From NCBI GenBank assembly GCA_021829515.1, contig JAKBPM010000008.1:1-32147 (forward strand): a stretch of 32,147 bases of DNA, in the 5' to 3' direction. Under the pieces are notes generated by a model that worked only from the letters and a program-made list of their open reading frames with translations, had not been told where the DNA came from and made no database searches. Positions 1 to 6,353 of the stretch are shown piece after piece. This DNA is from Nitrospirota bacterium (lineage in GTDB: Bacteria; Nitrospirota_A; Leptospirillia; Leptospirillales; Leptospirillaceae). The position numbers were made by a program, and so were the translations under genes. Position 1 is the stretch's first letter; each line of letters opens with the position of its first letter.

Positions 1-1
1 T

Positions 2-148
2 TTCTGGCACCGGGCTTACTATGTGGGGAGTGTCGGCGGCGCAACACTCGAAACGGTCCGACGCTATGTGGAATCTCAGGGAACGACTGAAAAAGCAGGA
101 AGAAGAAAAAAAACCGCCCTCTTGACCCCCTCTTGCCCTTCGGGCTAA
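2..148 (+). CDS. tnpA: IS200/IS605 transposase TnpA, C-terminal fragment (5' end outside window)
   Basis: The frame is open from the first bases and reads FWHRAYYVGSVGGATLETVR followed by RRYVESQ. This is the typical end of Y1 (HUH) single-strand transposases of the IS200/IS605 family. The catalytic Tyr and HUH motifs lie outside the window. Compared with the second copy at the other end of the window, this copy lacks 2 nt in an A-rich stretch near positions 106-115. It therefore runs past the expected stop and ends with extra residues encoded by the terminal hairpin. The gene may still work, because the change affects only the tail. Confidence 0.85.
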   Translation, partial: FWHRAYYVGSVGGATLETVRRYVESQGTTEKAGRRKKTALLTPSCPSG

Positions 149-176
149 GAAGGGGAATGCCCGGGCAGATGTTCAA
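20..176 (+). repeat. Right end of IS200-type element, copy 1 (inverted relative to copy 2)
   Basis: Bases 20-176 match the reverse complement of 31989-32147 with only a few substitutions and a 2-nt indel. Similarity stops abruptly after GTTCAA at 171-176, which marks the element's right end. An imperfect hairpin at about 127-155 (CCCCTCTT arm, loop near TTC, AAG-AAGGGG arm) fits the subterminal palindromes that IS200/IS605 transposases bind. The terminal TCAA resembles the right cleavage tetranucleotide known for IS608; that comparison is family knowledge and was not tested here. Confidence 0.8.
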
Positions 177-354
177 AGGAAAAATAGGGGATATCCGCAC
201 ATTCGCCGGCATGTTCCACTGTGATAGCAGAAATCTGCCCTTTTTTGTCGAGGTCAATCATTGTGTTTTCGTCCAGATCCCGTGTATCGGACAGTTCCGC
301 TTCCCTGAATTCGATATAAAGAGTGTCCGTATCTTTGAAGTATTTGACTTTCAC
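145..354 (-). CDS. DUF2283 family small protein
   Basis: The 69-residue product starts MKVKYFKDTDTLYIEF, with the D-T/A-LYI-F pattern and later the DLDENTMIDLD and GQISAITVEHA segments typical of DUF2283. The function of the family is unknown. I chose the GTG at 352-354 because GGAGG lies just upstream (minus strand). The last residues and the stop codon are supplied by the IS200 right end (145-176), so the element probably inserted into the 3' end of the gene and changed its C-terminus. The gene lies just downstream of the broken PIN toxin gene on the same strand, so it may once have been co-transcribed with that locus. Confidence 0.7.
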   Translation of the reverse strand: MKVKYFKDTDTLYIEFREAELSDTRDLDENTMIDLDKKGQISAITVEHAGECADIPYFSFEHLPGHSPS

Positions 355-394
355 GGCTCAAACCTCCGGTAGAAAAAGGCATCATTTCAGGAAT

Positions 395-848
395 TTAAGC
401 CTTAAGGGGTTCCCCACTTTTTGCGGATTCTTCATCAAGGACTCTGAATCCATACATTTTGGCCGCTTGTATCAATCGACGATCGAAAGAACAGAATATG
501 ACAGAGTAATCAGACAATTGGGATCTGAACGCAATGGCCGCATGAAGATGGATCGAATCCATTGCTCTCAGAGGTAGTGTAGGAGAAAGGACGTATTGGG
601 CAGCTTCCAGAGGGTCAATACGAACCACAGCAAGCCTTCCAAACCAAAGCTGGTTGAGCTTCGGGAGGATCTGCGAAACGTGGTTCCAACCGATTTCTCC
701 ACTACGGACCTTTTGGGAGAACGCCGAAACAACCTCCGTGTAAGCGATTTCGGATGTTGCGAGAATATTGGCCTCCTGAGCCCACTGGCGCACATTTTGA
801 TAGTGGGGCTCAGGAGGCATAAAATTTGACTATGGCACTGGAATCAAG
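395..848 (-). pseudogene. VapC-like PIN-domain toxin, frameshifted and missing its start
   Basis: The downstream part (395-820) encodes a PIN fold with AMDSIHLHAA and VIFCSFDRRLI, which match the conserved central and C-terminal acidic motifs. The N-terminal PIN motif (LDSSAIVKFYA) is present at about 815-848 but in another frame, and it ends in a stop after 12 codons. That frame also has a TAA directly before the LDSSA codons and no start codon. The ATG at 820 has no visible ribosome site and would give a protein lacking the first catalytic Asp. PIN toxins are Mg-dependent RNases, so this one is almost certainly dead. The gene overlaps the end of the antitoxin gene upstream. Confidence 0.75.
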
Positions 849-1023
849 TTATAGGGCTGTCGCCACGGTCTTCGCTTATGATTTCGGAGAGACTTTTTCC
901 AGGAATTTCCAGTTCGAGAAATTCAAGTTTTGACGAAGGATTTTCGGGCCATCGAATGGGGGAGTGAATGATCCGTCCCCACTCCTTAACATCTTCTGGA
1001 ATTGTCGTTTCTGTTTTCATCAT
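844..1023 (-). CDS. VapB-like antitoxin of a broken PIN module
   Basis: A 59-residue ORF reads MMKTETTIPEDVKEWGRIIH and ends with GKSLSEIISEDRGDSPIT. Small size, an early basic and charged segment, and the SLSEIISEDRGD tail before a PIN gene fit VapB/Phd-type antitoxins that bind both toxin and operator DNA. A good ribosome site (AAAGGGA) precedes the two tandem ATGs; either could be the start. The ORF is complete and its stop overlaps the PIN remnant, as usual in such pairs. The family is assigned from context and pattern, not from a strong motif. The antitoxin is intact while its toxin is broken. Confidence 0.6.
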   Translation of the reverse strand: MMKTETTIPEDVKEWGRIIHSPIRWPENPSSKLEFLELEIPGKSLSEIISEDRGDSPIT

Positions 1024-1077
1024 TGAGTCCCTTTCGTTTATAAAAAAATGATCGTTGGAAACGGTCTATCAAATAGT

Positions 1078-1212
1078 TTAACAATTGACATCCATCGAGA
1101 CTGCACCGTTCACCAGCACGTCCCTGCGGTATTTAGGACACCATACGACATGGTATTTACAGGAAAGCACCACGTTGTTGTTCGATTTGTAGTTGACCTT
1201 ATGTTCTGACAT
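1078..1212 (-). pseudogene. tnpA: IS200/IS605 TnpA, N-terminal fragment
   Basis: The minus strand encodes 44 residues with NNNVVLSCKYHVVWCPKYRR, the hallmark N-terminus of IS200 transposases (CKYHVVWCPKYRR). The reading stops soon after the VLVNG segment; a full protein is about 130-150 residues and needs the HUH and catalytic Tyr motifs, which are absent. Upstream (about 1230-1285) a CCCC/GGGG stem-loop on the minus strand fits the element's left end. This is a left-end remnant of an element broken by later rearrangement. Confidence 0.85.
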
Positions 1213-1491
1213 GAGCATCTTACTCAAGATCCACTTCAGATAATCAACCGCCGCTCACCCCATGGATGAATCAAGGGGCTTGCGCTGCAGATTCGGTCAC
1301 GATCCCTGTTCCTTACGCCAACGGTTGCCATCCCTTATCGAGGAGGTCAGGTCGAAGCCGAAATAGACAGGGGCACTTTTATCCTCCGGAAAGAGGCCTG
1401 AAAGAATAACTCCTTCCAAAGCCCTGGATAGATATCGCCGAGAAGCCACCATCCGTAAGAAGAACCAGCGGTCGGAAAAATCTGCCCAGAA

Positions 1492-1650
1492 ACCTGGAAA
1501 AATGAGTTTTGATCCCGCTCACTGACCTCCGTTTTTAAAACATCCGCAAAACCCGGTCGGGTCACTTTCGCCGGAAAACCAAATGATGATCTTTCTCCGG
1601 GAACATTGAACAGCATCATGAAGTAATCTGGCTTAAAATCGAAGAAATAA
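1492..1650 (+). pseudogene. HicA-like toxin remnant with in-frame stops
   Basis: In the frame ending at TAA 1648-1650 the plus strand reads AKPGRVTFAGKPNDDLSPGT, then LNSIMK, a stop (TAA at 1624-1626, where a Gln codon would be expected), and SGLKSKK. KPGRVT followed by L-PGTL-SI-KQ-GL is the C-terminal half of HicA mRNA interferases. Another stop (TGA 1510-1512) sits where the GSH motif would begin, and the region carrying the catalytic His is scrambled. It lies 9 nt before hicB, the canonical hicA-hicB order. The toxin is therefore dead. Confidence 0.65.
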
Positions 1651-1659
1651 GAGGTCAAG

Positions 1660-1866
1660 ATGCGTTACGCTGTTGTCATCGAAAAATCGAAATCGAATTA
1701 TTCCGCCTATGTTCCTGATTTGCCCGGCTGTATTGCCACCGGATCCACGATTGAAGAGACGGAAGCTTCGATCCGAGAAGCGATCGCTTTTCACCTGGAA
1801 GGAATGAGGGAAGATCAGCAATCCATTCCAGAACCAACCAGTCTTGTCGAATATGTGTCCATCTGA
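1660..1866 (+). CDS. hicB: HicB family antitoxin
   Basis: The 68-residue product MRYAVVIEKSKSNYSAYVPD continues LPGCIATGSTIEETEASIRE and AIAFHLEGM, the classic HicB partial RNase-H-like fold (YSAYVPDLPGC, then T-EE). HicB neutralises HicA and often represses the operon; this short form lacks the C-terminal DNA-binding domain seen in longer HicBs. The ATG is preceded by AGAGG. The ORF is complete and shows no disruption, although the hicA remnant just upstream carries stops. Confidence 0.85.
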   Translation: MRYAVVIEKSKSNYSAYVPDLPGCIATGSTIEETEASIREAIAFHLEGMREDQQSIPEPTSLVEYVSI

Positions 1867-1915
1867 CCGTCAATGATCATCTCGATTCCGTTTTATCAGT
1901 ACTCAAGGCAGAATA

Positions 1916-1947
1916 CCCCCTCTTAGGCGTTCTTTGCCAAGAGGGGG
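1916..1947 (+). repeat. IS605/IS1341-type end hairpin before tnpB
   Basis: CCCCCTCTT (1916-1924) pairs with AAGAGGGGG (1939-1947), extended by GGC/GCC around a short loop. This is a 12-bp stem with one bulged A. It lies 40 nt upstream of a TnpB start, where IS605/IS1341 left-end palindromes are found. Confidence 0.6.
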
Positions 1948-1986
1948 ATGAATGCCTCTTGACGTTTTGTGCAATTTCGTTAACTC

Positions 1987-2443
1987 ATGCACAGCATGAG
2001 AAAAACATTCAAGTATCGGCTGTATCCGACCAGTACACAGGAAACGCTTCTGAATCGGCAGATGGACGAGTGCCGCTGGCTCTACAACCATTTTCTGGAG
2101 CATCGGAGAGATGCGTGGGACTGGTACCGGTGCCGGTTTGTCCCTGTATGCCCAGATCGGGACACTTCCGTCCCTGAAAAAGATCCGACCTTCTCTTGAG
2201 ACGGTCTATTCCCAAACGCTCCAGAACGTGGCGGTTCGCATCGATCTGGCGTTCCAGGCGTTTTTTCGCCGGGTCAAAAACGGTGAAGACCCCGGCTATC
2301 CCCGATTCAAGGGAAAGGGGCAGTACTCTTCCCTGACCTTTCCCCAGTGGAATAGCGGATGCGATCTGACGGGAAAGGGCCTGAGACTCTCGAAGATCGG
2401 GACCGTTCCCGTCGTTCGCCATCGCCCGGTCGAAGGAATATAA
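1987..2443 (+). pseudogene. tnpB: TnpB (IS605/IS1341) N-terminal part, frameshifted and truncated
   Basis: The first frame reads MRKTFKYRLYPTSTQETLLN and RQMDECRWLYNHFLEHRR, the standard TnpB N-terminus. Near 2110-2140 the homology moves to another frame, which continues to 2443 with AFQAFFRRVKNGEDPGYPRF and KGQYSSLTFPQ, then LSKIGTVPVVRHRPVEGI. Homology ends there, before the RuvC nuclease domain. TnpB proteins are RNA-guided nucleases of IS200/IS605 elements; this copy cannot work. The best start is ATG 1987 or ATG 1996. Confidence 0.85.
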
Positions 2444-2480
2444 TGAAATCAGACATTCCCAGACGATCATTTTTGTCCTT

Positions 2481-2505
2481 GATCTCCATCATTACCCTGG
2501 AGATC
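2481..2505. other. Inverted repeat over the pstS stop codon
   Basis: GATCTCCA (2481-2488) and TGGAGATC (2498-2505) are perfect 8-bp arms around a 9-nt loop. The repeat spans the stop codon of the minus-strand pstS gene. No T-tract follows in the direction of pstS transcription, so it is not a convincing intrinsic terminator, but it could stabilise the transcript end. Confidence 0.35.
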
Positions 2506-3595
2506 GTTCCTGATAGCTATTTCCTGGCAGAAGACGGTTCAGGATATGGGTCAATCTTAATTGAATAGGGCGAAATGGTATCGGTGCGAATCCCATTTTC
2601 TCTGTGTATACGGGGTCCTGTCCTGTTGAGAGAACCCATTCAAGAAGAGTTTTTATATCTCTCATGGTTTCTCCTGGGAGGTTCTTGTTCACCATCCAGA
2701 ATTCAAAGTTGGCATCCGGATACACGTTTTTGCCATGAAAGTGATAAACAATGGAACGGTTAAAATCTTGCGGAAAAGTTGGATCTTGTAGCGCTGCCCG
2801 GCCTGCTGCCTGGATCGTCTTGATTGATCCCACCACAAAGTTCCCATCCCGATTTTTGAGAGCCGCCGACTTCAGATGATATTCATGAACCCATCCCAGT
2901 CCTGCATATCCGATAGCTCCCGGGGCTGTCATTACTGCAGCGACTAGCGAATCAGATCCATTGTATCCTGATCCGACAGGCCAAGATGGCAACATATCCC
3001 TACCAATACTTTGATGCCACTCTGACGATGTTTGATTGAGATAATCAGTAAATACAAAGGTAGCACCAGATGAGTCGGCGCGATGGATCACCTTGATCCG
3101 ACGATGGGGGAGTGTTACACCATGATTCATAGCCACTATGGCCGGATCATCCCAGTATCTGATTTTTCCAAGATAAATTTTCGCTAGCGTTGGGCCGTCC
3201 ATCTTTAGCCGGACGGTCTTGTTCAGTTCAGGAATGTTGTAAATGACTTCAGCATCTTCAAAAGCAACCGGGATCGACACCAGGTTAGAAAAACGGGCTC
3301 GCAAATCTCTTGTTAAATAGGTGTCAGATGCTCCGATCATGATGTTCCCATTTGCCGCATTCATAATTCCAAATCCTGACCCGGTCGATAGTACCGAGAT
3401 ATGTACATGAGGGTGCTTCTTCATATACTCCTGCGACCATACCTGCTCTAAAGGAAATAGTGTCGATGAGCCAGAAATCATGAGATCCGCTGCCAAACTC
3501 TCCCGGATTCCAGTCTCACTCCAACCCAAGAAAAAAAGCAGCCCAAGACATATTCCAATCTTCAATCTGCTCTTGCACTTGTTATACGGAAGCAT
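2492..3595 (-). CDS. pstS: PstS-like phosphate-binding periplasmic protein
   Basis: The 367-residue protein starts at ATG 3595, directly after a strong AGAGGAGGAA ribosome site; a longer ORF start at 3667 has no such support. The N-terminus is a signal peptide (IGICLGLLFFLGWSE, cleavage near SLAAD). The mature part has ISGSSTLFPLEQVWSQEY, STGSGFGI, IGASD, LAKIYLGKIRYWDDPAI, HRADSSGATFVFTDYL and APGAIGYAGLGW, the phosphate-contacting segments of PstS. It would deliver phosphate to a PstABC permease, which is not in the window. A TnpB remnant separates it from the porin gene upstream on the same strand; the two may once have been adjacent. Confidence 0.85.
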   Translation of the reverse strand: MLPYNKCKSRLKIGICLGLLFFLGWSETGIRESLAADLMISGSSTLFPLEQVWSQEYMKKHPHVHISVLSTGSGFGIMNAANGNIMIGASDTYLTRDLRARFSNLVSIPVAFEDAEVIYNIPELNKTVRLKMDGPTLAKIYLGKIRYWDDPAIVAMNHGVTLPHRRIKVIHRADSSGATFVFTDYLNQTSSEWHQSIGRDMLPSWPVGSGYNGSDSLVAAVMTAPGAIGYAGLGWVHEYHLKSAALKNRDGNFVVGSIKTIQAAGRAALQDPTFPQDFNRSIVYHFHGKNVYPDANFEFWMVNKNLPGETMRDIKTLLEWVLSTGQDPVYTEKMGFAPIPFRPIQLRLTHILNRLLPGNSYQERSPG

Positions 3596-3707
3596 TAGAT
3601 TCCTCCTCTTACACAATCGATTCCCGTTTATACATTTACAGATCAAAGATATGTCCATTGACACCATCCCCTTCGTGAACGAAAGGGAGTTCTTCCTGCC
3701 AAATCCC

Positions 3708-4064
3708 CTTATTGGAGACGGGAAGGGATCGACGGGACTGAAAGGTCAGGCCGCCGACTCGGAGTTTCTGGCATCCGAACAGGCGCTGTGGCCTTGTCCA
3801 GCCCTGAGATGAGGATTGAGCAGTTCAGTCCGGACTTCTGCCGGACCGTCTCCCCGGGAAGAGCGGGACAGGTTCCGGATCTTCAGATCCTCGAGGAAGA
3901 CGATTTTCTGTGTTTTGTGATCGCCGTCGAGATCTTCTTGTGGCTCCTCGCCATGCGGAGCTTCTGTTTCTGGAAGTTCTTGCTCCTGGAACCCGGTATT
4001 TCAGGGAGCGATTCCATTGCTCCCAGTGAAGCCGTTCTCCGGCTCGTTTCATGGCCAGAAGCAT
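3708..4064 (-). pseudogene. tnpB: TnpB central part (RuvC region), frameshifted remnant
   Basis: Three minus-strand frames must be joined. WNRSLKYRVPG leads into NFQKQKLRMARSHKKI, then IVFLEDLKIRNLSRSSRG, then VRQKSGLNCSIL. These are consecutive TnpB segments, including the catalytic Glu in the EDL motif and the KSGLN-SI motif that follows. Both the N-terminus and the zinc-finger C-terminus are missing. The fragment continues roughly where the plus-strand fragment at 1987-2443 ends, but it lies in the opposite orientation on the far side of pstS. Confidence 0.75.
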
Positions 4065-4089
4065 CCATTTATATACCGTTTAATCGCTC

Positions 4090-4130
4090 TGGATCAATAA
4101 ATCAGCTGATTTCGGTTCATCATTGATCCA
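4090..4130. other. Nested palindromes downstream of the porin gene
   Basis: TGGATCAAT (4090-4098) and ATTGATCCA (4122-4130) are perfect inverted arms. They enclose a 14-bp perfect palindrome, AAATCAGCTGATTT (4099-4112). The site lies about 100 nt beyond the porin stop codon, between it and the tnpB remnant. It could be a transcript-end structure or a protein-binding site. It has no T-tract of terminator type. Confidence 0.45.
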
Positions 4131-4227
4131 AGTTGGAAAGAGCTGACTTCCAATGACAGATGCAGCAGTCTTAAGGCACAAGGCAGACATCCTGAAGCAA
4201 CTCTTTCCCATCTCCTGGAATGTTCCT

Positions 4228-5844
4228 TTAGAAAAAGTAGAACCAAGACATCATCGCCCGCTGGTCTGCTGCCGTTATCCCAGTGGTATAGAGCGTATTG
4301 TAACTTCCAACTTCAAAGGAAACGCGAACTGCCGGAGTAAGATCGTGAGAAAGATTGATAAATGTGTAGGTATTTCGTGACCAAGGGGCGATGTATTTGT
4401 ACAATCCATTGCTTGAAATCCCGCCACCCAGGGTTTTTGGGCCTACAGAATTTGCGAGAGACTGTATGTTTGTCCCAACGTCTCCTGCAAATCCAATAGA
4501 AATCCATGTTTTGGCCTGGTCTGGAAAGTAGTACTGAAGATTCAGGTAAAAGGTTTCGAGATCCAGAGGGACAAACTCATCTCCCTGGAGGATGCCATTG
4601 CCGGCAGGAATTACTCCTGCACTGGGAATACCGGTGGCTCCTGCCGTGCCGGCATAAGACCCCAAGCCAAAGGTGAGGTTGGGGAAGAGCCAGGCATCAC
4701 CTTGTCCATAAGTGAATTCTGCTGCCAGGGTCAGATTGTTGCCAGGATTATCGTTCTGAATCGGAATAATGGGAAGGAGTAAATCCAATGCATAGGCCGA
4801 TGTGAATTTATTGAACGTTTGTGTGCCTGCTCCGGCTGACGGAATGAATGAACCATTATAGTTTGTCTGAACATCTGAAAATCCCACTGAAAGCGGGGAC
4901 GGCCCTTTTGCACTGTTACCCAGCGTATCTTCTCCCATCCAGTTTGTGTTGACCCACTTGATTCCTTCCACAAAAGCAGGGAATCCAAAGCTTTCAGATG
5001 GCGGCATCATAACAGCGGCTGCTATTTCTGACTTGTTCCCCCCTGAAAAATGAAAAATCCGATAGTAGCGCACCTGAGGAAACCATGCCGTGGGGGAACC
5101 GGGACCCGAGACAATTTGCAGGGAGTTGTACATGTAGTATGGTCTCCATCCGAATAGAGACCAATATTGTCCAATAAGAAGATTGCCCCAGTTCTGGCTG
5201 CTGATATCCATAAAAGCCAGTCGGATCCGAGGTACGGGAAATTGGAACAATCCTGGTCCGGAATTGGTGCCACATGGGGGGGATCCTCCGTATTGGCATT
5301 CGCCAGGAGTATTCAAAAAATCCATTTCAAGAAGGCTTCGGACCTTGTACCCATTATAATTGGGGGAAGAAATCGCAAATCCAAGTCTGGAGTTGTTGGC
5401 ATCAAACCCAAATGAGGGGTGATCTACGGTTTGACCAAGGCTGGGATTGGTTGTTGGGGGAATTGTGTTTGTTTCTACCGTTTGGGAATTTGCTGCCCCT
5501 GAGTTAAATGGCCAATTGTTAAATGAATTCGTCGAGTCCCAAACGGCATCAAGTTCGATAAATCCATAGACCATGATGAGCCATTTGCTTACCATCCGGG
5601 CATACCCCGGAGGCGGTGCATCAGGGATTAGGTTCAGAAAAGATCGATGTACTTCTGATTTGAATGGAGTGTCGTCCTGATTGTTGGAGTTTGATGGTCC
5701 CTGCTTAGGGTCGCTTGATACTGATGAGGGTTGTGCAGCTGTCGGCAGGGAAGAACTCCATGCATTTTTAGTCCATAAAACTTTTCCGAAGAAGAATAAT
5801 ATTATGATAAGGAGTAGAGAAGAGCGGATCCGCCATCTTGCCAT
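4228..5844 (-). CDS. Outer-membrane porin, DcaP/beta-barrel type
   Basis: The 538-residue protein has a hydrophobic signal segment (SLLLIIILFFFGKVLW), a Ser/Pro/Asn-rich linker, then a barrel. The barrel starts with YGFIELDAVWDSTNSFNNWP and NSRLGFAI, a pattern seen in DcaP-like trimeric porins. Alternating aromatic and hydrophobic strands and a terminal Phe (SWFYFF) are typical of BamA-assembled barrels. The substrate is unknown. A sigma-54-type promoter lies about 80 nt upstream, divergent from the nitrate operon, so uptake of nitrate or another nitrogen source is plausible. The gene shares its strand with pstS, so phosphate is an alternative. Confidence 0.75.
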   Translation of the reverse strand: MARWRIRSSLLLIIILFFFGKVLWTKNAWSSSLPTAAQPSSVSSDPKQGPSNSNNQDDTPFKSEVHRSFLNLIPDAPPPGYARMVSKWLIMVYGFIELDAVWDSTNSFNNWPFNSGAANSQTVETNTIPPTTNPSLGQTVDHPSFGFDANNSRLGFAISSPNYNGYKVRSLLEMDFLNTPGECQYGGSPPCGTNSGPGLFQFPVPRIRLAFMDISSQNWGNLLIGQYWSLFGWRPYYMYNSLQIVSGPGSPTAWFPQVRYYRIFHFSGGNKSEIAAAVMMPPSESFGFPAFVEGIKWVNTNWMGEDTLGNSAKGPSPLSVGFSDVQTNYNGSFIPSAGAGTQTFNKFTSAYALDLLLPIIPIQNDNPGNNLTLAAEFTYGQGDAWLFPNLTFGLGSYAGTAGATGIPSAGVIPAGNGILQGDEFVPLDLETFYLNLQYYFPDQAKTWISIGFAGDVGTNIQSLANSVGPKTLGGGISSNGLYKYIAPWSRNTYTFINLSHDLTPAVRVSFEVGSYNTLYTTGITAADQRAMMSWFYFF

Positions 5845-5924
5845 ATTTCCCCCTTAGTCAATATCAGTCATGATTATCTCTTTCAGCCCAACATCTTGTC
5901 AGAGCAAGTGCTCTTCCCAGCCCG

Positions 5925-5940
5925 AGCAAGTTTTGTGCCG
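5925..5940 (-). promoter_or_regulatory. Sigma-54 (-24/-12) promoter candidate for the porin gene
   Basis: The minus strand reads CGGCACAAAACTTGCT. GG (5939-5938) and GC (5927-5926) are exactly 10 nt apart, and GGCAC-N5-TTGCT matches the RpoN consensus TGGCAC-N5-TTGCW except for the first T. A second TTGC with a GG 10 nt before it lies 22 nt downstream (TTGC at 5907-5904). The start codon is about 80 nt away. Confidence 0.6.
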
Positions 5941-6008
5941 ATCGGATAATGACTATGGGTATAGAGAGCCTGTTCTTCGAGCCTGTTCATGCCCCGGTCG
6001 CATCTCTC

Positions 6009-6030
6009 ACCCCCCCATTGAATGGGGGGG
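6009..6030. repeat. GC-rich palindromic hairpin in the divergent regulatory gap
   Basis: Seven C, then ATT-G-AAT, then seven G form a perfect 10-bp inverted repeat with a one-base centre (6010-6030). It resembles the subterminal hairpins of IS200/IS605 elements, and no transposase sits next to it. It lies between the two sigma-54 promoter candidates. It may be an orphan element end, a bidirectional insulator, or a transcript structure. The rest of the 5845-6353 gap is AT-rich and non-coding. Confidence 0.45.
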
Positions 6031-6168
6031 CTACAACCCCACACCCACCTCCATAAAAAACAGGGGAATTCTTTTTAAAAATCCTCATTATTCTTTGTAA
6101 AAAATGGAAAAATTTTGACTATTTTTTTTCAAATCATTAAGGTTTACTTCTTACTCTTTAAAAACAAA

Positions 6169-6192
6169 ATTGTTAACACATGGATAAACAAT
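6169..6192. promoter_or_regulatory. Candidate upstream activator site
   Basis: ATTGTT (6169-6174) and AACAAT (6187-6192) are inverted arms 12 nt apart, about 70-95 nt upstream of the -24 element at 6263. Sigma-54 promoters need an enhancer-binding protein, usually bound at an inverted repeat 80-150 nt upstream of the transcription start. The sequence does not match the NtrC consensus, so this is only a positional candidate. Confidence 0.3.
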
Positions 6193-6261
6193 GGTTACAT
6201 TTTTGTTTTTTCCATCGAAGGCAATTTCCAAATAATGAGATCTAACACCATCATGCATTCA

Positions 6262-6277
6262 TGGCATACATTTTGCT
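6262..6277 (+). promoter_or_regulatory. Sigma-54 (-24/-12) promoter for the nitrate/nitrite operon
   Basis: TGGCATACATTTTGCT matches the RpoN consensus TGGCAC-N5-TTGCW at all but one position. GG (6263-6264) and GC (6275-6276) are exactly 10 nt apart. The predicted start is near 6288, about 65 nt before the first gene. RpoN promoters commonly drive nitrogen assimilation genes, which agrees with what lies downstream. Confidence 0.75.
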
Positions 6278-6353
6278 TAAAACAGGTTAACCATCTTGTT
6301 GGGGGTAATTCATTCGGGTAGATCAGACAGATCAACGACGTGGAGGTCACCTA

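Noticed and set aside
1302..1658. Minus-strand ORFs opposite the HicA remnant, including one frame ending at about 1302 with a protein-like stretch (LSGLFPEDKSAPVYFGF).
   Set aside because: No family recognised, no ribosome site, and part of it is antisense to the better-supported HicA remnant. It may be debris of another gene but cannot be supported.
5870..6321. Small plus-strand ORFs in the divergent promoter gap.
   Set aside because: They cover promoter elements and a GC hairpin, lack ribosome sites and look random.
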